A DNA stretch of 64,000 nt from Lytechinus pictus (Eukaryota > Echinodermata > Echinoidea > Temnopleuroida > Toxopneustidae). Below are positions 1 to 11,400 of this stretch, piece after piece. Both the position numbers and the translations under genes were made by a program. Below the pieces are notes generated by a model. That model was not told where the DNA came from, made no database searches, and saw nothing but the letters and a program-made list of their open reading frames with translations. Positions within the stretch are counted from its first letter, which is position 1. Each line of letters opens with the position of its first letter. The DNA is taken from contig NC_087259.1 of NCBI RefSeq assembly GCF_037042905.1, forward strand, positions 17,215,501-17,279,500, read 5' to 3'.

Positions 1-985
1 AGCAATTTGATAACAAATAAGTGAAATAACAAAGTTATTGAATTGTAAAATTTGCATTATTCCGGTAAAACAGTTCTAGGCATGTCTTTATGAATATTCA
101 TTAGGTGGGCTGATGATGTAATATCCCCAATTGTTCTTTTTGTATTTTATTATATGAAATTACGTTTATTCAAAAATGTTCTACCAAGAACAAAAACAAT
201 TGGATTGACAACTGATAAAGTGCATTAGTTATTTATTGCTGCAACTTATTTCATCATAATGGAGACACATCATTTACACATGTATGAAGAAATGTTCAAC
301 ATTTATGATTTCATGTAATAACAATAAGAAAAAGGAAAGTGAGGATATGACATCATCAGCCCACCTAATAAATATTCATGATGATGTGCATAATATTGCT
401 AAACTTTAAAATTCAATAACTTCGTTAATTGTAATCCGATTTCCGATTTCTGTCTCGTTCGTTCTCCTGTCAAAATTGAAAACAAAATGGCCGATCGATA
501 CCGAGAACGAACGCGAAATAGAGGTCTAACTTTTCCTTTTTTGAGGTTCCAGTTTGTGCCTCGATATCAGGATTCTGTGTCCCGATAGACCTTTATCCAT
601 ATGGGGATATGACATCATCAGCCCACCTAATGAATATTCATGATGATGTTTATAATATTGCTAAACTTTAAAATTCAATAACTTCGTTAATTGTAATCCG
701 ATTTCCGATTTCTGAAAAAAGAAAGTGGGGATATGACAACATCAGCCCACCTAATGAATATTCATGATGATGTGCATAACATTGCTAAACTTTAAAATTC
801 AATAACTTCGTTAATTGTTATCCGATTTCCGATTTCTGAAAAAAGAAAGTGGGGATACGACATCATCAGCCCACCTAATGAATATTCATGATGATGTGCA
901 TAATATTGCTGAACTTTAAAATTCAATAAACTTCGTTAATTAATATCCGATTTCGATGAAATTTACAGCATTTTACTCTGTGAAT
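1..985. mobile_element. Foldback MITE with internally amplified subterminal repeat
   Basis: The stretch is a longer version of the element at 49,623-50,178. It shares the segments with TTGCATTATTCCGG, TCTAGGCATGTCTT and the end segment GTGAATTTTACTCTATTTATTT. The left part contains ATTAGGTGGGCTGATGATGT, whose reverse complement recurs four times on the right. The right subterminal segment is present once at about 344-456 and three more times in tandem from 606. No coding capacity is visible. Inferred to be a non-autonomous DNA transposon truncated by the window edge. Confidence 0.7.
606..974. repeat. Three tandem copies of a ~123-bp unit
   Basis: Near-identical units begin at about 606, 730 and 853. 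Each contains GACATCATCAGCCCACCTAA, the palindromic ATGAATATTCAT, and ends with CCGATTTCCGATTTCTG followed by AAAAAAGAAAGTGGGGATA. A fourth copy at about 344 is separated from them by roughly 150 bp of unrelated sequence. Confidence 0.85.
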
Positions 986-1199
986 TTTACTCTATTTATT
1001 TAGATATAAATATTCAGTCCAGACCATCCATTTAAGGGCAATATATTTGATGTTTCCTGAAAGAAGAGCCAGTCAATATTACCTACAGCTGTATAATGTG
1101 TAATTCAAGCTATTATTTAGAATAATTTATATGCCTGTTTGCTTATCACTATCTCTGATGTCAAGTAATTCACAAACTTGGCGAAGTAATCATTGCTTA

Positions 1200-1545
1200 T
1201 AAGCAATTGTGATGCAAATTGTTACCGCGCAGTCGCGCATCATGCATAGCGCGCACAAACACTTAACGCGTATGAATCTTGCACTTGCGTTTGATCAGCT
1301 GGGAATGCGTTTGCACTGGCCGCGCTGCGCATTATCTACAATACATTGGTGGTTCATAAACTGGTTCCAACCAGATTTCGCAAATACTGAAATAAGTGAT
1401 CAAAATCGGCACCTACTGCGCAAGCGCACTAGCAGAAATATGGCCAATATATTGCCCTCTGTTTTGTACAGGATTCCTATGGGCAAAGCCCGGGGAGGGC
1501 AACATGGCAAATGTTTACTTCGTCGGTCTCGGATTGAAAGTAGCA
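1200..1545. other. CpG-rich segment upstream of the first recognised exon
   Basis: This block is clearly richer in G+C and CpG (many GCGC and CGCG words) than the flanking AT-rich DNA. A 126-codon open frame crosses it but resembles nothing I recognise and shows no domain. It could be a promoter-proximal segment or the end of an unrecognised element. I cannot tell which from sequence alone. Confidence 0.3.
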
Positions 1546-1552
1546 AGCGAAA

Positions 1553-1982
1553 TATGACTTTTTTATATCTGCTAAAATACGTTGTATAGGTAATAATATT
1601 TTATATTCTTAATTTTTGTCACTTTTACTTTCAACCTCAGATTTGTTCACAGTGGGTACCCCTTCTCTGGTAGAAGCGAATGAGAAATTCAACATCACTT
1701 TTTGGACAAACTTCACATTGTACGGAAGCTTAGAATGCTCCTGGGACTTCAATGACAGCACCTTATATATGACTTTTTTATATCTGCTAAAATACGTTGT
1801 ATAGGTAATAATATTTTATATTCTTAATTTTTGTCACTTTTACTTTCAACCTCAGATTTGTTCACAGTGGGTACCCCTTCTCTGGTAGAAGCGAATGAGA
1901 AATTCAACATCACTTTTTGGACAAACTTCACATTGTACGGAAGCTTAGAATGCTCCTGGGACTTCAATGACAGCACCATCTA
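1553..1982 (+). repeat. Exact 215-bp tandem duplication across an intron/exon boundary
   Basis: 1,553-1,767 and 1,768-1,982 read as identical, offset 215 bp. Each copy holds a polypyrimidine tract, the acceptor CAACCTCAG and the first 122 bases of the PKD-repeat exon. In the first copy the reading frame runs out of the exon copy into duplicated intron sequence and stops at 1,802-1,804. Only the second copy (acceptor at 1,855) leads into the full exon. Identity of the copies means a very recent duplication or an assembly artefact. Confidence 0.9.
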
Positions 1983-2460
1983 CCTCACATATGCCAATGA
2001 TCTTAAGGAAGATCTAACCCACACCTATACTGAACCCGCTGCTTACAACATCATAACAATATGCTGTATGGACGGCCAACTGGAAGGGTATTTCTCAGAA
2101 GTCTTGGTCTATTCTCAGATCCACTATGAATTATGTACCTACAGAAGTGTGAATCTCACCTACGACTATGACATTTACATCATCGGAGAGTCAGACCTAT
2201 TGGTCTTCTATTACCATGACTTTCCAGATCCATTGTACTATTACATGGAGCTTGATGGATACCCAGTCTTTGATCAGGGATTCTCTCATGGAATATTGGA
2301 AAACAATGACCTTTATGCAGTCCCCATGGACACCCTGCCATTTCCCATGGAGCTTCAAAACATTATCGGCTTGGGAGAACACAATGTTTCTGTTACTGTT
2401 TACAGTGAGTTAGACAGTACAGCAGTGTATTGTGAGTCTCAAATCAAGTTTGTGGAACTC
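1856..2460 (+). CDS. REJ/PKD1-like exon 1 of those seen: PKD repeats 1-2
   Basis: The acceptor is CAACCTCAG at 1,855 and the donor GTAAGT at 2,461. The exon enters in phase 1 and leaves in phase 0. It encodes a PKD-type repeat (core WDFNDST, then THTYTEPAAYNIITI) and a second, degenerate one ending NVSVTVYSELDS. Several N-glycosylation sites (NFT, NDS, NLT, NVS) fit an ectodomain. A partial duplicate of its 5' end lies just upstream. It must follow at least one upstream exon that I did not find. Confidence 0.85.
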
Positions 2461-5400
2461 GTAAGTCCAGTGTACATGTATTATTCATATGAATTTGAAG
2501 GGATTTTTAATTTTCTTTCAGGAGGTAACCAGGGCAATTTTAAAATGATCTATATGACAAAGATAAGTTTGATTTTTAATATTTTTGAGCATCAGACAAA
2601 AATCTATAAATTTTTTCATTATCATTCTGCTAATAAGTCAGACTGCTAAAGTCTGAAAATTGAAAATTGTACTACCTGTAAAACTGTAAGTGCTGGGTAA
2701 AATTAGGATTTCAATTCTATAGAAGAAAATTGGAAATTGCGTTTGTATGTCTTATATCATAACCCTTCCCATTCATTGCAAAGGGGGATGTGCAGTACAT
2801 TTTTAAGGCAAGATACCCCAAATTGTTAGAAAGATAAACCCTACATTGTACATGTGCATATGCTGCATAATTGTAAAACCCTTTTTGAGGGACCTCTCAA
2901 AAGTAATTTGGGCCACTGTATTTGTTCAACTTTATAAGAAAAATAGACCCCACTGTGCCCCACACCATTCCCATTGGGGTCAATATAAAGTTAAATATAA
3001 AAAATAAACATGTAGCATTCAATGAAATACATTTTTGCTCTAAGTATTATTAATTTTATTCACCAGATTACAGGGATGGTGTTTTATGTTAGTGAGACCA
3101 TTGTAGAGACTGGTCAGCCTTTCATCGGGTCTGTTGCTGCCGAGTCTGGTTGGCCAGCTCTCATCGAGTGGAGTGCCTTGAATGAAGATACATATCAACT
3201 AGAATTCTATTTTGATTCCTACCGACAAGCCAGAATGCCATATGAAGTTGATGAAGTATGGTTGTATATTTTTAGACCAGGTAATATAGATAATAGTAGA
3301 CACTTGTTTCTCATGTTTATTCTGATTTCAGTGTTAATTCGCTGTTTAAATACATGTACATGTAAATTTCTTAGTGAGAAATTTTTGCTACTAGGTGAAT
3401 CATATATAAGTATTTTTGTTGTTTTTATTGTTACTTTCGTAATTAAGTGTCTTTCAAAATAAATCATTCAAATTGAATGATGCATAGCAAATGCCATTCT
3501 TAGTCTTAATTTTCACGTCATTAATGTCAGTCTGTGAAAGAATTAGATGTTCATGAAAGCAATGTGCTTTTGAAGTTTTGCAAAGACACATGATTGACAT
3601 TTTTAATTGTATCGTAATCTCCCACATTCACTTTGTACTTTGTTTGCAGTTTCCTGCATATAGGTTCTGTTGGGAATTATTTCCCCTCTCTTCATTTTGT
3701 GTACACACTCAATGAGGGGTCACTTATTCTATAATTATTAAAGCCATATGTCAAGTTACATATTTGTAGAAGTTTTTGAGAGTACATGTGTATGCAATGG
3801 ATGATAAAAAATTATGTCTATTGCATTTTGAACCCAGGAAATTACACTCTGAGAGCAACTATTTACCATGAGATCAATGAGGCTACTGAGATTGCGACTG
3901 TCATTGTTGAAAATCCTGTCACTACAATGGACATATTCATGAATACACCGCTTCACTATCCTTTTGAAGATACTCTTGAGATGTTTGTGAATTATACAAG
4001 TGATGGAATACCTACAGATATTTATGGTCACATAGACTATGGAGACGGAAGTTCAGGTTGGTAGTAGGCTGGTATTTATTTTTTTTGCTAGATTTGTCAT
4101 AAATTTGCTTTTAACATGATGACTCTTGAAAATTCTAATTACCCTATTTACTCTAGAGGCAGTTGGTTTCTATAATATTATGATTAAACACTTGAATCTT
4201 AAAATGTCAATAACTTGTAAACAGGGCACTGTCTTACAAAGGAGTGTCACTGAATGATTTAATCTAATTGAACTGTGGAAAGCCTACAATATTTCATACA
4301 TTGTATGGTGACACAATATTTGCTCAGGCGACATTTGCTCCAGTCCTTATATCTCATAGGGCATAGGGTTAGAGTTAAGATTGTAGTAGAGTTTTGGTTC
4401 CAAATAATTTAAAGATAAGGATTAGGGTTTATTTTGTTTTGGAGTTTAATTGTTTTATGCTTGGCTTAACACAGATTTTTCATTGAAGCGATTGTCGCCA
4501 GAGCAAATATCATGGTAGTGTATGTCCTTAAAAAAAAGAGATTTTTTTTTGAGTCAGTGTGTCAGTGTTTTGTTATTTGTTTTATTTTTTAAGATATGAG
4601 AAATACATCTACAGTATATGCATTTTTTTACTTTGTGCATGCAATTGATACTCTTTGCATATACATGTAGAGCCTTGCACATGCATGAATATGAAGATTT
4701 TTTTTCCACCAACACTCAAAAAGCAAAGCAATTTTTGCTAGGATTGGTCGGGTTATGGCAAGCAATCTTTTTCTTTGCCTTGCTGCAATAAGCAAAAAAA
4801 AAACCATAATACCCTTGATCATTTAGTCTTTGTTTAGAAATTCTCTTGCAACTCCATAAAATAGTCAAGATTTGTTCATATATTTTTGTTTACTTTTCAA
4901 GCAGGGCTGCATGGGTTAGACTATTTCAAAATACCTAAATTTTATCATCCCCGTGTTGGCCTACCTTCAATTTTCAGAATCCTGGGAACCGGGTCCTTAT
5001 GAGCCAGACTACAGAAATCTGACTTTCAGCCACACGTATGCTGTCCCAGATCTTTACACAGTCCAGCTTTTTCTCTACAACTACGTCAGCAGCGTTCATC
5101 ACAAATTTTATGTTGCTGTATTGGAAGACATTGAAGAGGTCACAATTGAAAGTTTGTCGGGTGAGGTATTTTAACAAATCAAGGATGCGCATAAAAAGGA
5201 AATCCTCTGATATTGCTGGAAGTTTTTTTTGGTTTGCATCAAATTTATGAATATGCATGTTTTTAAAACCAGGAGATAAACATACATGTTTAGGTGTAAC
5301 CTACATACTAGGTTTACTAGAATGTTTGTGTCAGACATCAGCAGCTAAAATTTCTTAAGATTGAAATTGCCTTTACTTTATCAGTAGGTACATGTTCATT

Positions 5401-8400
5401 TTAAAATAGCAATGGCAAGAAAAAAAAATTAATTCAAAGCCGAATTCTGCATGATTGCATAAAAATCATATTTTCCTTCTTACATGCTTTAAAATAAAAT
5501 CATCACCATTATAGTCATAGTCATTGCTACACGTGTTATTCCATACATCATTATCTTGATTATGATTACTACCTGAAGTATTATCATTATGATAATTGTG
5601 TTACCACCTACATGTAAAAATTTTCCTGCTCTCAATACATGGTTGTTGCACTTTGTTAATATTAAGAACCTAAGCTGAAGCCATTTAAACTTCAAAGAAT
5701 GAATTTTATGCTTGTCACACCAGAAAAATTGATTCCAGATCAACTAAAATTATCGCCTATGATATATCATCAATTGGTTTGGAGTTGATTTGATTGCTGT
5801 GACTGAAGCATTTAAGTTTATTATTCCCCCTAAATTATCTGATTTTATCCCCCTTTCACATCAAGGCGAAGATGGCACCTTGGCTACCATTCTACCTATT
5901 GAATTTCCTGTGACATTGAATGCCCAGCCGGTGAAGGGGACCATAGAGTTATGTGAATGGAACATAGGAGGACACCTCTTCAACTCTACAAATCCCATAA
6001 TAGAATACACATTTGTTGCAGAAGGGGTATACAACATTGAGGTTTTTACCACAAATGCTTTTTCCAGTGACAGAGCAAACACAAGTATTATTGTCCTTGA
6101 GAGTATTACTGCAGTATATCTCATCAACAATGGACCAGTCATGGAGTCAAATCCAATAACATTTGTTGTATTTGCTAACAAGCTTGGTTGGAACCCAGTG
6201 TTTGCCATTGATTATGGAGACGGCACTTCTGAAACTCTTCCTGAACCACGGATCCAAGAGAGCGTCACCTTGCACATTCCTCTAGACCTTGACTTGCCAT
6301 TCAATCCCAAGGAATACTTTTCGGTCATAGTTGAGCACAGTTACATTGCAGCTGGATCATACACAGCCACTGGTTCTGCTTCAGATGCCGTGTCTTCAAG
6401 GCATGCTACTTCTGATGCGTTTGTCCAAGAGTCCCTCTGCTTGCTGCCCAACATGCATATCTTGGACGGTGAAAGCAGCTACAGTTCGGCAAAACAGTAT
6501 CATCGTCATAAACGTCTTCAGTTTGCCGCAGAGGTTAATGTAGACTGCACACTGGCCGCTAGTACCAGTTACCAGTGGCTGGTATTCAAGCTAACTGAAA
6601 TATTCACCGTGCCAGCGGATGAGAATGCTTATCAGCTACCGGGTGCTATCAGTACAAATCTCACCACACTCTATGTGCCTGCATTCACATTGGAATATGG
6701 AACTTATGTGTTCAGACTCCATGTCACAGTTTTATTGAGGGATGGATCTATTGGTGTTAACAAGGATGATCAGACATACATCAGAGTGGTAGAGTCTCCT
6801 CTATATGCTTTCATCGATGGAGGTAGCACAAGAGCTGTTGGTGAGTATCTTGAAGCATGTTTCAGCTTTATTAAGAGGCCCAATAATACAATTTTTTTAC
6901 ATTGTTCTTTGGGTCTGATGTTGCCATCATGAACTGATGAAAAGTGGCCTGTGACTGTCACAGAATATACTATAATTAAATAACGTGACAAAAGTAATTA
7001 GATGGAATGGGCAGTGAACCAAATATAGCCAGGGCCAAAGCCACTTGTTCCTGCAACTGAAACAGGGTTTCCCCCTTCACAGCCCGTATGGATGCAAGCT
7101 AGGGTTGTCATCCCCAAAGGGAGCCTGGTCAGCTTGGAGCCAAGCTAGACAAGCTAGCAACCTTGACTTCTAGCCTCCAATACATCGGATTACATTTTAG
7201 TTACTACACCTTCATTGTTACTGTGATCAAATTTGATAACTTAGTCCTATTTACCCCCCAAAAAATATTTGATTATAAAACCCTTTTAACCTCAGCACCA
7301 AGGAGATTGACACATTAATACATGTATAGGTTTTAGAGTATGTTTACCTATTAATCACCTTTCACATTATTATTTCATTTTACAGGCTGGAGTCATAACA
7401 TTGTTTTGGATGGTTCTCTGTCCAATGACCCAGACTACGATGGAAGTCAAAGTGATCTTTTATTCAGCTGGTTCTGCCGAAGATCTAATGAGACATACCC
7501 ATCGAATGATGACCTGCTTCTGCTTGTGAATGAACCATCAGGTCTGTATGGAATACAACAGGGTAATGTATGTTGCATTATCAGAAAGAACAGAATGTCA
7601 GTAGCAGTGTTTGTCCAGTGCAGCCCAAGTCAATTCAACATGGGAAAAAGAGTTTATTCTCAATACACAATAATAAAATCAACCAGAAACATAAACAAGA
7701 AGCAACCTGGCTAGAAAAAGGATGCTTTTATCCTCCTCTGCTATTAAAGTAACAAATTATATGCGCATTACATATCATTATTTTTTTATTCTAAATAAAT
7801 GTTACACATGATACTGGCATAATTTTTATTCATATAAAATCCAAATTGTGGTTATTCAAGTGAAACTTTCCATGACATATTAAGAATGTGTCTACATCTA
7901 GTTTAGATACCAGCTTCACATGGAAGCAACATCAGTATCTGAGTAAATTACATCATTTTTTTTCTCTTTAAAATTTTAAAATTCATTTACCTTTTGTATA
8001 TCAAGGAAGTTCATGTAGTCTGAAATGGTAAATGACAGAATTTGTAATTGCATGGTGTATGGTGTGAAACTGATGTTTGCATGATGTATAGTTAACATAC
8101 ATACATGTAGTATGTATAACTGAGACATCACTAATAATTGATATAAAACTAAATAATTAACACCATAATCGATTAATTTCATATGTGTAAATTGGCATGA
8201 AACAATACAGTAATGTTCAGCCTTGCAAAGAATTTTTTGTAGAGTATGTTAACATCTACCCCAGATAGCAGTGTGACAAATTTAATGATGGAAAAAATGT
8301 GGTTATTGCAGTTATGCAGTACACAATATCATGATTAATGTGGAACAGTATGACACCAAGATTACTTTGTTTAGTATATTAATATCTTCTTTAGATAGCA

Positions 8401-11400
8401 GCCTTCAATATTGAAAGTGGCATAGTAAATGCTGAAAATTTATACATTTTTTCTACATTTAAGTTTAACTTAAAGCTAAGTTTGTTATTCCATACTACAT
8501 AAGCCCAAATGGATGTGTTAGCATGACACTATTAGCATATTTAATTGAAGGATATGTTAACATCTACTATAGATAGCAGCATAACAAACACACATATCAA
8601 AATAAAAAAATAAGTTTCAACTTCATTATTAAATGTGTAGTTTTATGTAAAAGGTCTAAAATTGTATGACGTCATGTTTAGTGCACCTTCATATCATATT
8701 CAATATGTTAATAAAGTTTGGACCAGTATTTAAAACTTACATTACATCTTCCAATTGAAAGCTATGTACACTGTATGAAGTAGCAGGCAGTTGTTTGCAT
8801 GTTTTTTCCTTTTCAAAATCTATCATTCATAATTCCGAGTATCTGATATTCTTTCTTCATAAGTTCATATCCCCTTTCTTTCCTTTTATTATCACAGCCA
8901 AATTTATACAAATGTGATAGGGTGAAATTCCCATTTGATATACATGTACATCTAACAAACACAGTCACAGCTGTTGTCAAGTGGTTAGTACTTTCATCTC
9001 ACAAAATGAGCGTTGTGGGTTTGAATCCCAGAAATACCTACAAGGTGCTGAAACTCACAGGTGAGGTGAATGGGTACTGGGTAGGGTAAATTCATTGAAT
9101 GCATTGAGTGCTGTTTATGAAGCATTAGTTTGATCTAAAGCAAAGTTAATGAATATTGTACTTTGTATCCTTGGTGAAAGATGCTTTGTAAATCCAGCTG
9201 TCAGTATCATTATTATTTTTATCGTTTATTTCCAATCAGGTAATGGTGGATGTCTCCATGATGGTTTCCTCATGCAATCAAGCAGCGAGCCAACAATGAC
9301 CATTCCTGGAGAGACCCTTGAGGGGAACCAGACCCATGTCTTCAGGTTGGTGGTGTTCAAGCATGGTAGAGGAACTGCACAGGCAGAGCAAACCATTCCA
9401 GTCCTTCCAGGGGATCCCCCTACCATACTTATAAAGTAAGTTTGAAAATCCACCAAAATAGTCAGATTTCATAAAATTCATAAAAACTTGTCATTAACAA
9501 ATATAAGTGGGATCATAAATGAGAAGGAAATCTTAGGAATTGCATTTATGCAATTGTCGACATAGCTGGCACCGAGTATGATACTGATGTTTGCATAGGG
9601 TATGTTTACATCTACTTTAGAAACCTCACACAAAAGCAGCATTAATTATCATCGATATCAAAACAAATTAATTACTTCACTGATTTCATAAAATGGCCCC
9701 AAAAATATACAGTGGTGTTGAGTCTTGGTACATTATTTTATGTTAACATCTACCCCGGATAGCAGACTAAAATATGAAGATGGTAAAAAACAAAATGGAT
9801 GTACCATTTCAGTATTAACATGAGAACCACTAACATAAAAGTGAGTTTGGAAATTTAGGAAAACTCAGACACCATGTCTTGAATTTTGTTTTTAATAAAT
9901 AAAATGAATATGAGGGTTTAATGGGTGTCATCCCTGTGGTTAAACTCTGCCACTTGTCACAAATTAATTTGATAAAAACACACTCTTCCTATCCCAATGG
10001 ATACGATTGTCAATAGCCAAACATTGTGCAGTTTCGGGTAATCGGGTTCCCTAATTTAAACCTTACTAGAGATCTAGTCTCTCTCCTAGGTACCCCCTCT
10101 CTCATCATACTAATGTGAGTTTGAAAGTTCAGATTTCCATTTCATAAAATTTGCAATAATCCAGGGATGCCACTGTTCCGGTTTTTCTCGAAATTCTTAT
10201 TTTTTCCCGTTATCTGTCTTATTTCCGGGTTTCAGACTTTTCCTGTTTTCTGTATAAAAAAAAGTTGGAATATCCCTCCTTTCTATCCCCCTCTCTCTCG
10301 ATCGCTCTGTAAGTCAATTGACTGAATGAGAGATGTATACACACGCGTACTGATCAATGGACATATGCACGCTTACCATGAATTACCTCTCCAAACCATC
10401 ACATGTCGACCGTTCACCGTCTGCCATCCCAGAGAGGACGGACAATATCAAGGCATTGGAACTAAACATTAAGAACAAATGGAACTGGTCATGGATGGAG
10501 GATAAAGATAACAACGGAGATATTATGTTGGAATATGATGAGATAAACCAACCCGGTGTTGCTTTGTGTATTTGGTGCAACAAGCAACTGAAGTATGCTT
10601 CAGCTGGCAAAAAGTGTTTGTGTGAACATGCAACAAAAGACGTTCATCAGAAAAGCAGGTGTGCAAGAACAGCACCCAACAACTACCTTCTTTCAAACCT
10701 TGTCTTCAAAGTCATTGATCACAACGAGATAAGAAGCCACTTTTGAAAAACACAGACAACAAAAATGAAGAACCAAAAAAGTGCAACTGTCCGGGGGATC
10801 TGTCTGGTCTTAGGATGGGTTAGAATCGCTGCTGCCTCTTCTCTATCCACCGTACGGTATCAAGCGATGTCCCCTGATATATAATGCTGAAATAGGCAAA
10901 TTTTTTATTTCATTGTATATTCTGAGGTATTTTCATTGTACGATACACTTGACTCTGACTGAATAACTAAAGCATCATGTTAAAAACACAATCAGAGATT
11001 GTGCTCACTACTATTTATCATTTCAGTGGGTAGAATGTGATTTTGGAGAATTATTGCTAAATTTACCCAGAAAACCACCAAGTAAGTGTCATTGTGGGTT
11101 TCTTCTTTAATTAGAGAAACTCTTTTGCTACATGTTATAGGGAGTCCTCACTGTCTTTGGACACTGCCCCTGCCCGCAAAAAAAATTTAGGGCTTTTGGA
11201 GGACATCTAGTGGCATCCCTGAATAATCATCAGACAATTGAAGTTTTGGGGACTCCAGCATGTGGGTATTACTTATCCATCTTTCACAATGTTGGTTTAG
11301 TAACGGCAACATGCCCTGATTTGCAGGACATTCAAAGTTTATTTCTAATTGCTAGCACAATATAATGCAGTATCAATGCAAGTGATATACATGTAGCCCC

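Noticed and set aside
1209..1589. 126-codon open frame before the first exon
   Set aside because: No recognisable domain, unusual composition from the CpG-rich patch, and it ends inside the duplicated intron sequence.
3256..3261. Donor GTATGG for the exon starting at 3,067
   Set aside because: It leaves phase 0, which does not match the next exon. GTAATA at 3,281 restores the FRPGNYTL phrase and the right phase.
8990..9060. Possible tRNA gene
   Set aside because: A- and B-box-like motifs are present, but no cloverleaf can be closed, and the sequence continues as a SINE body found elsewhere in the window.
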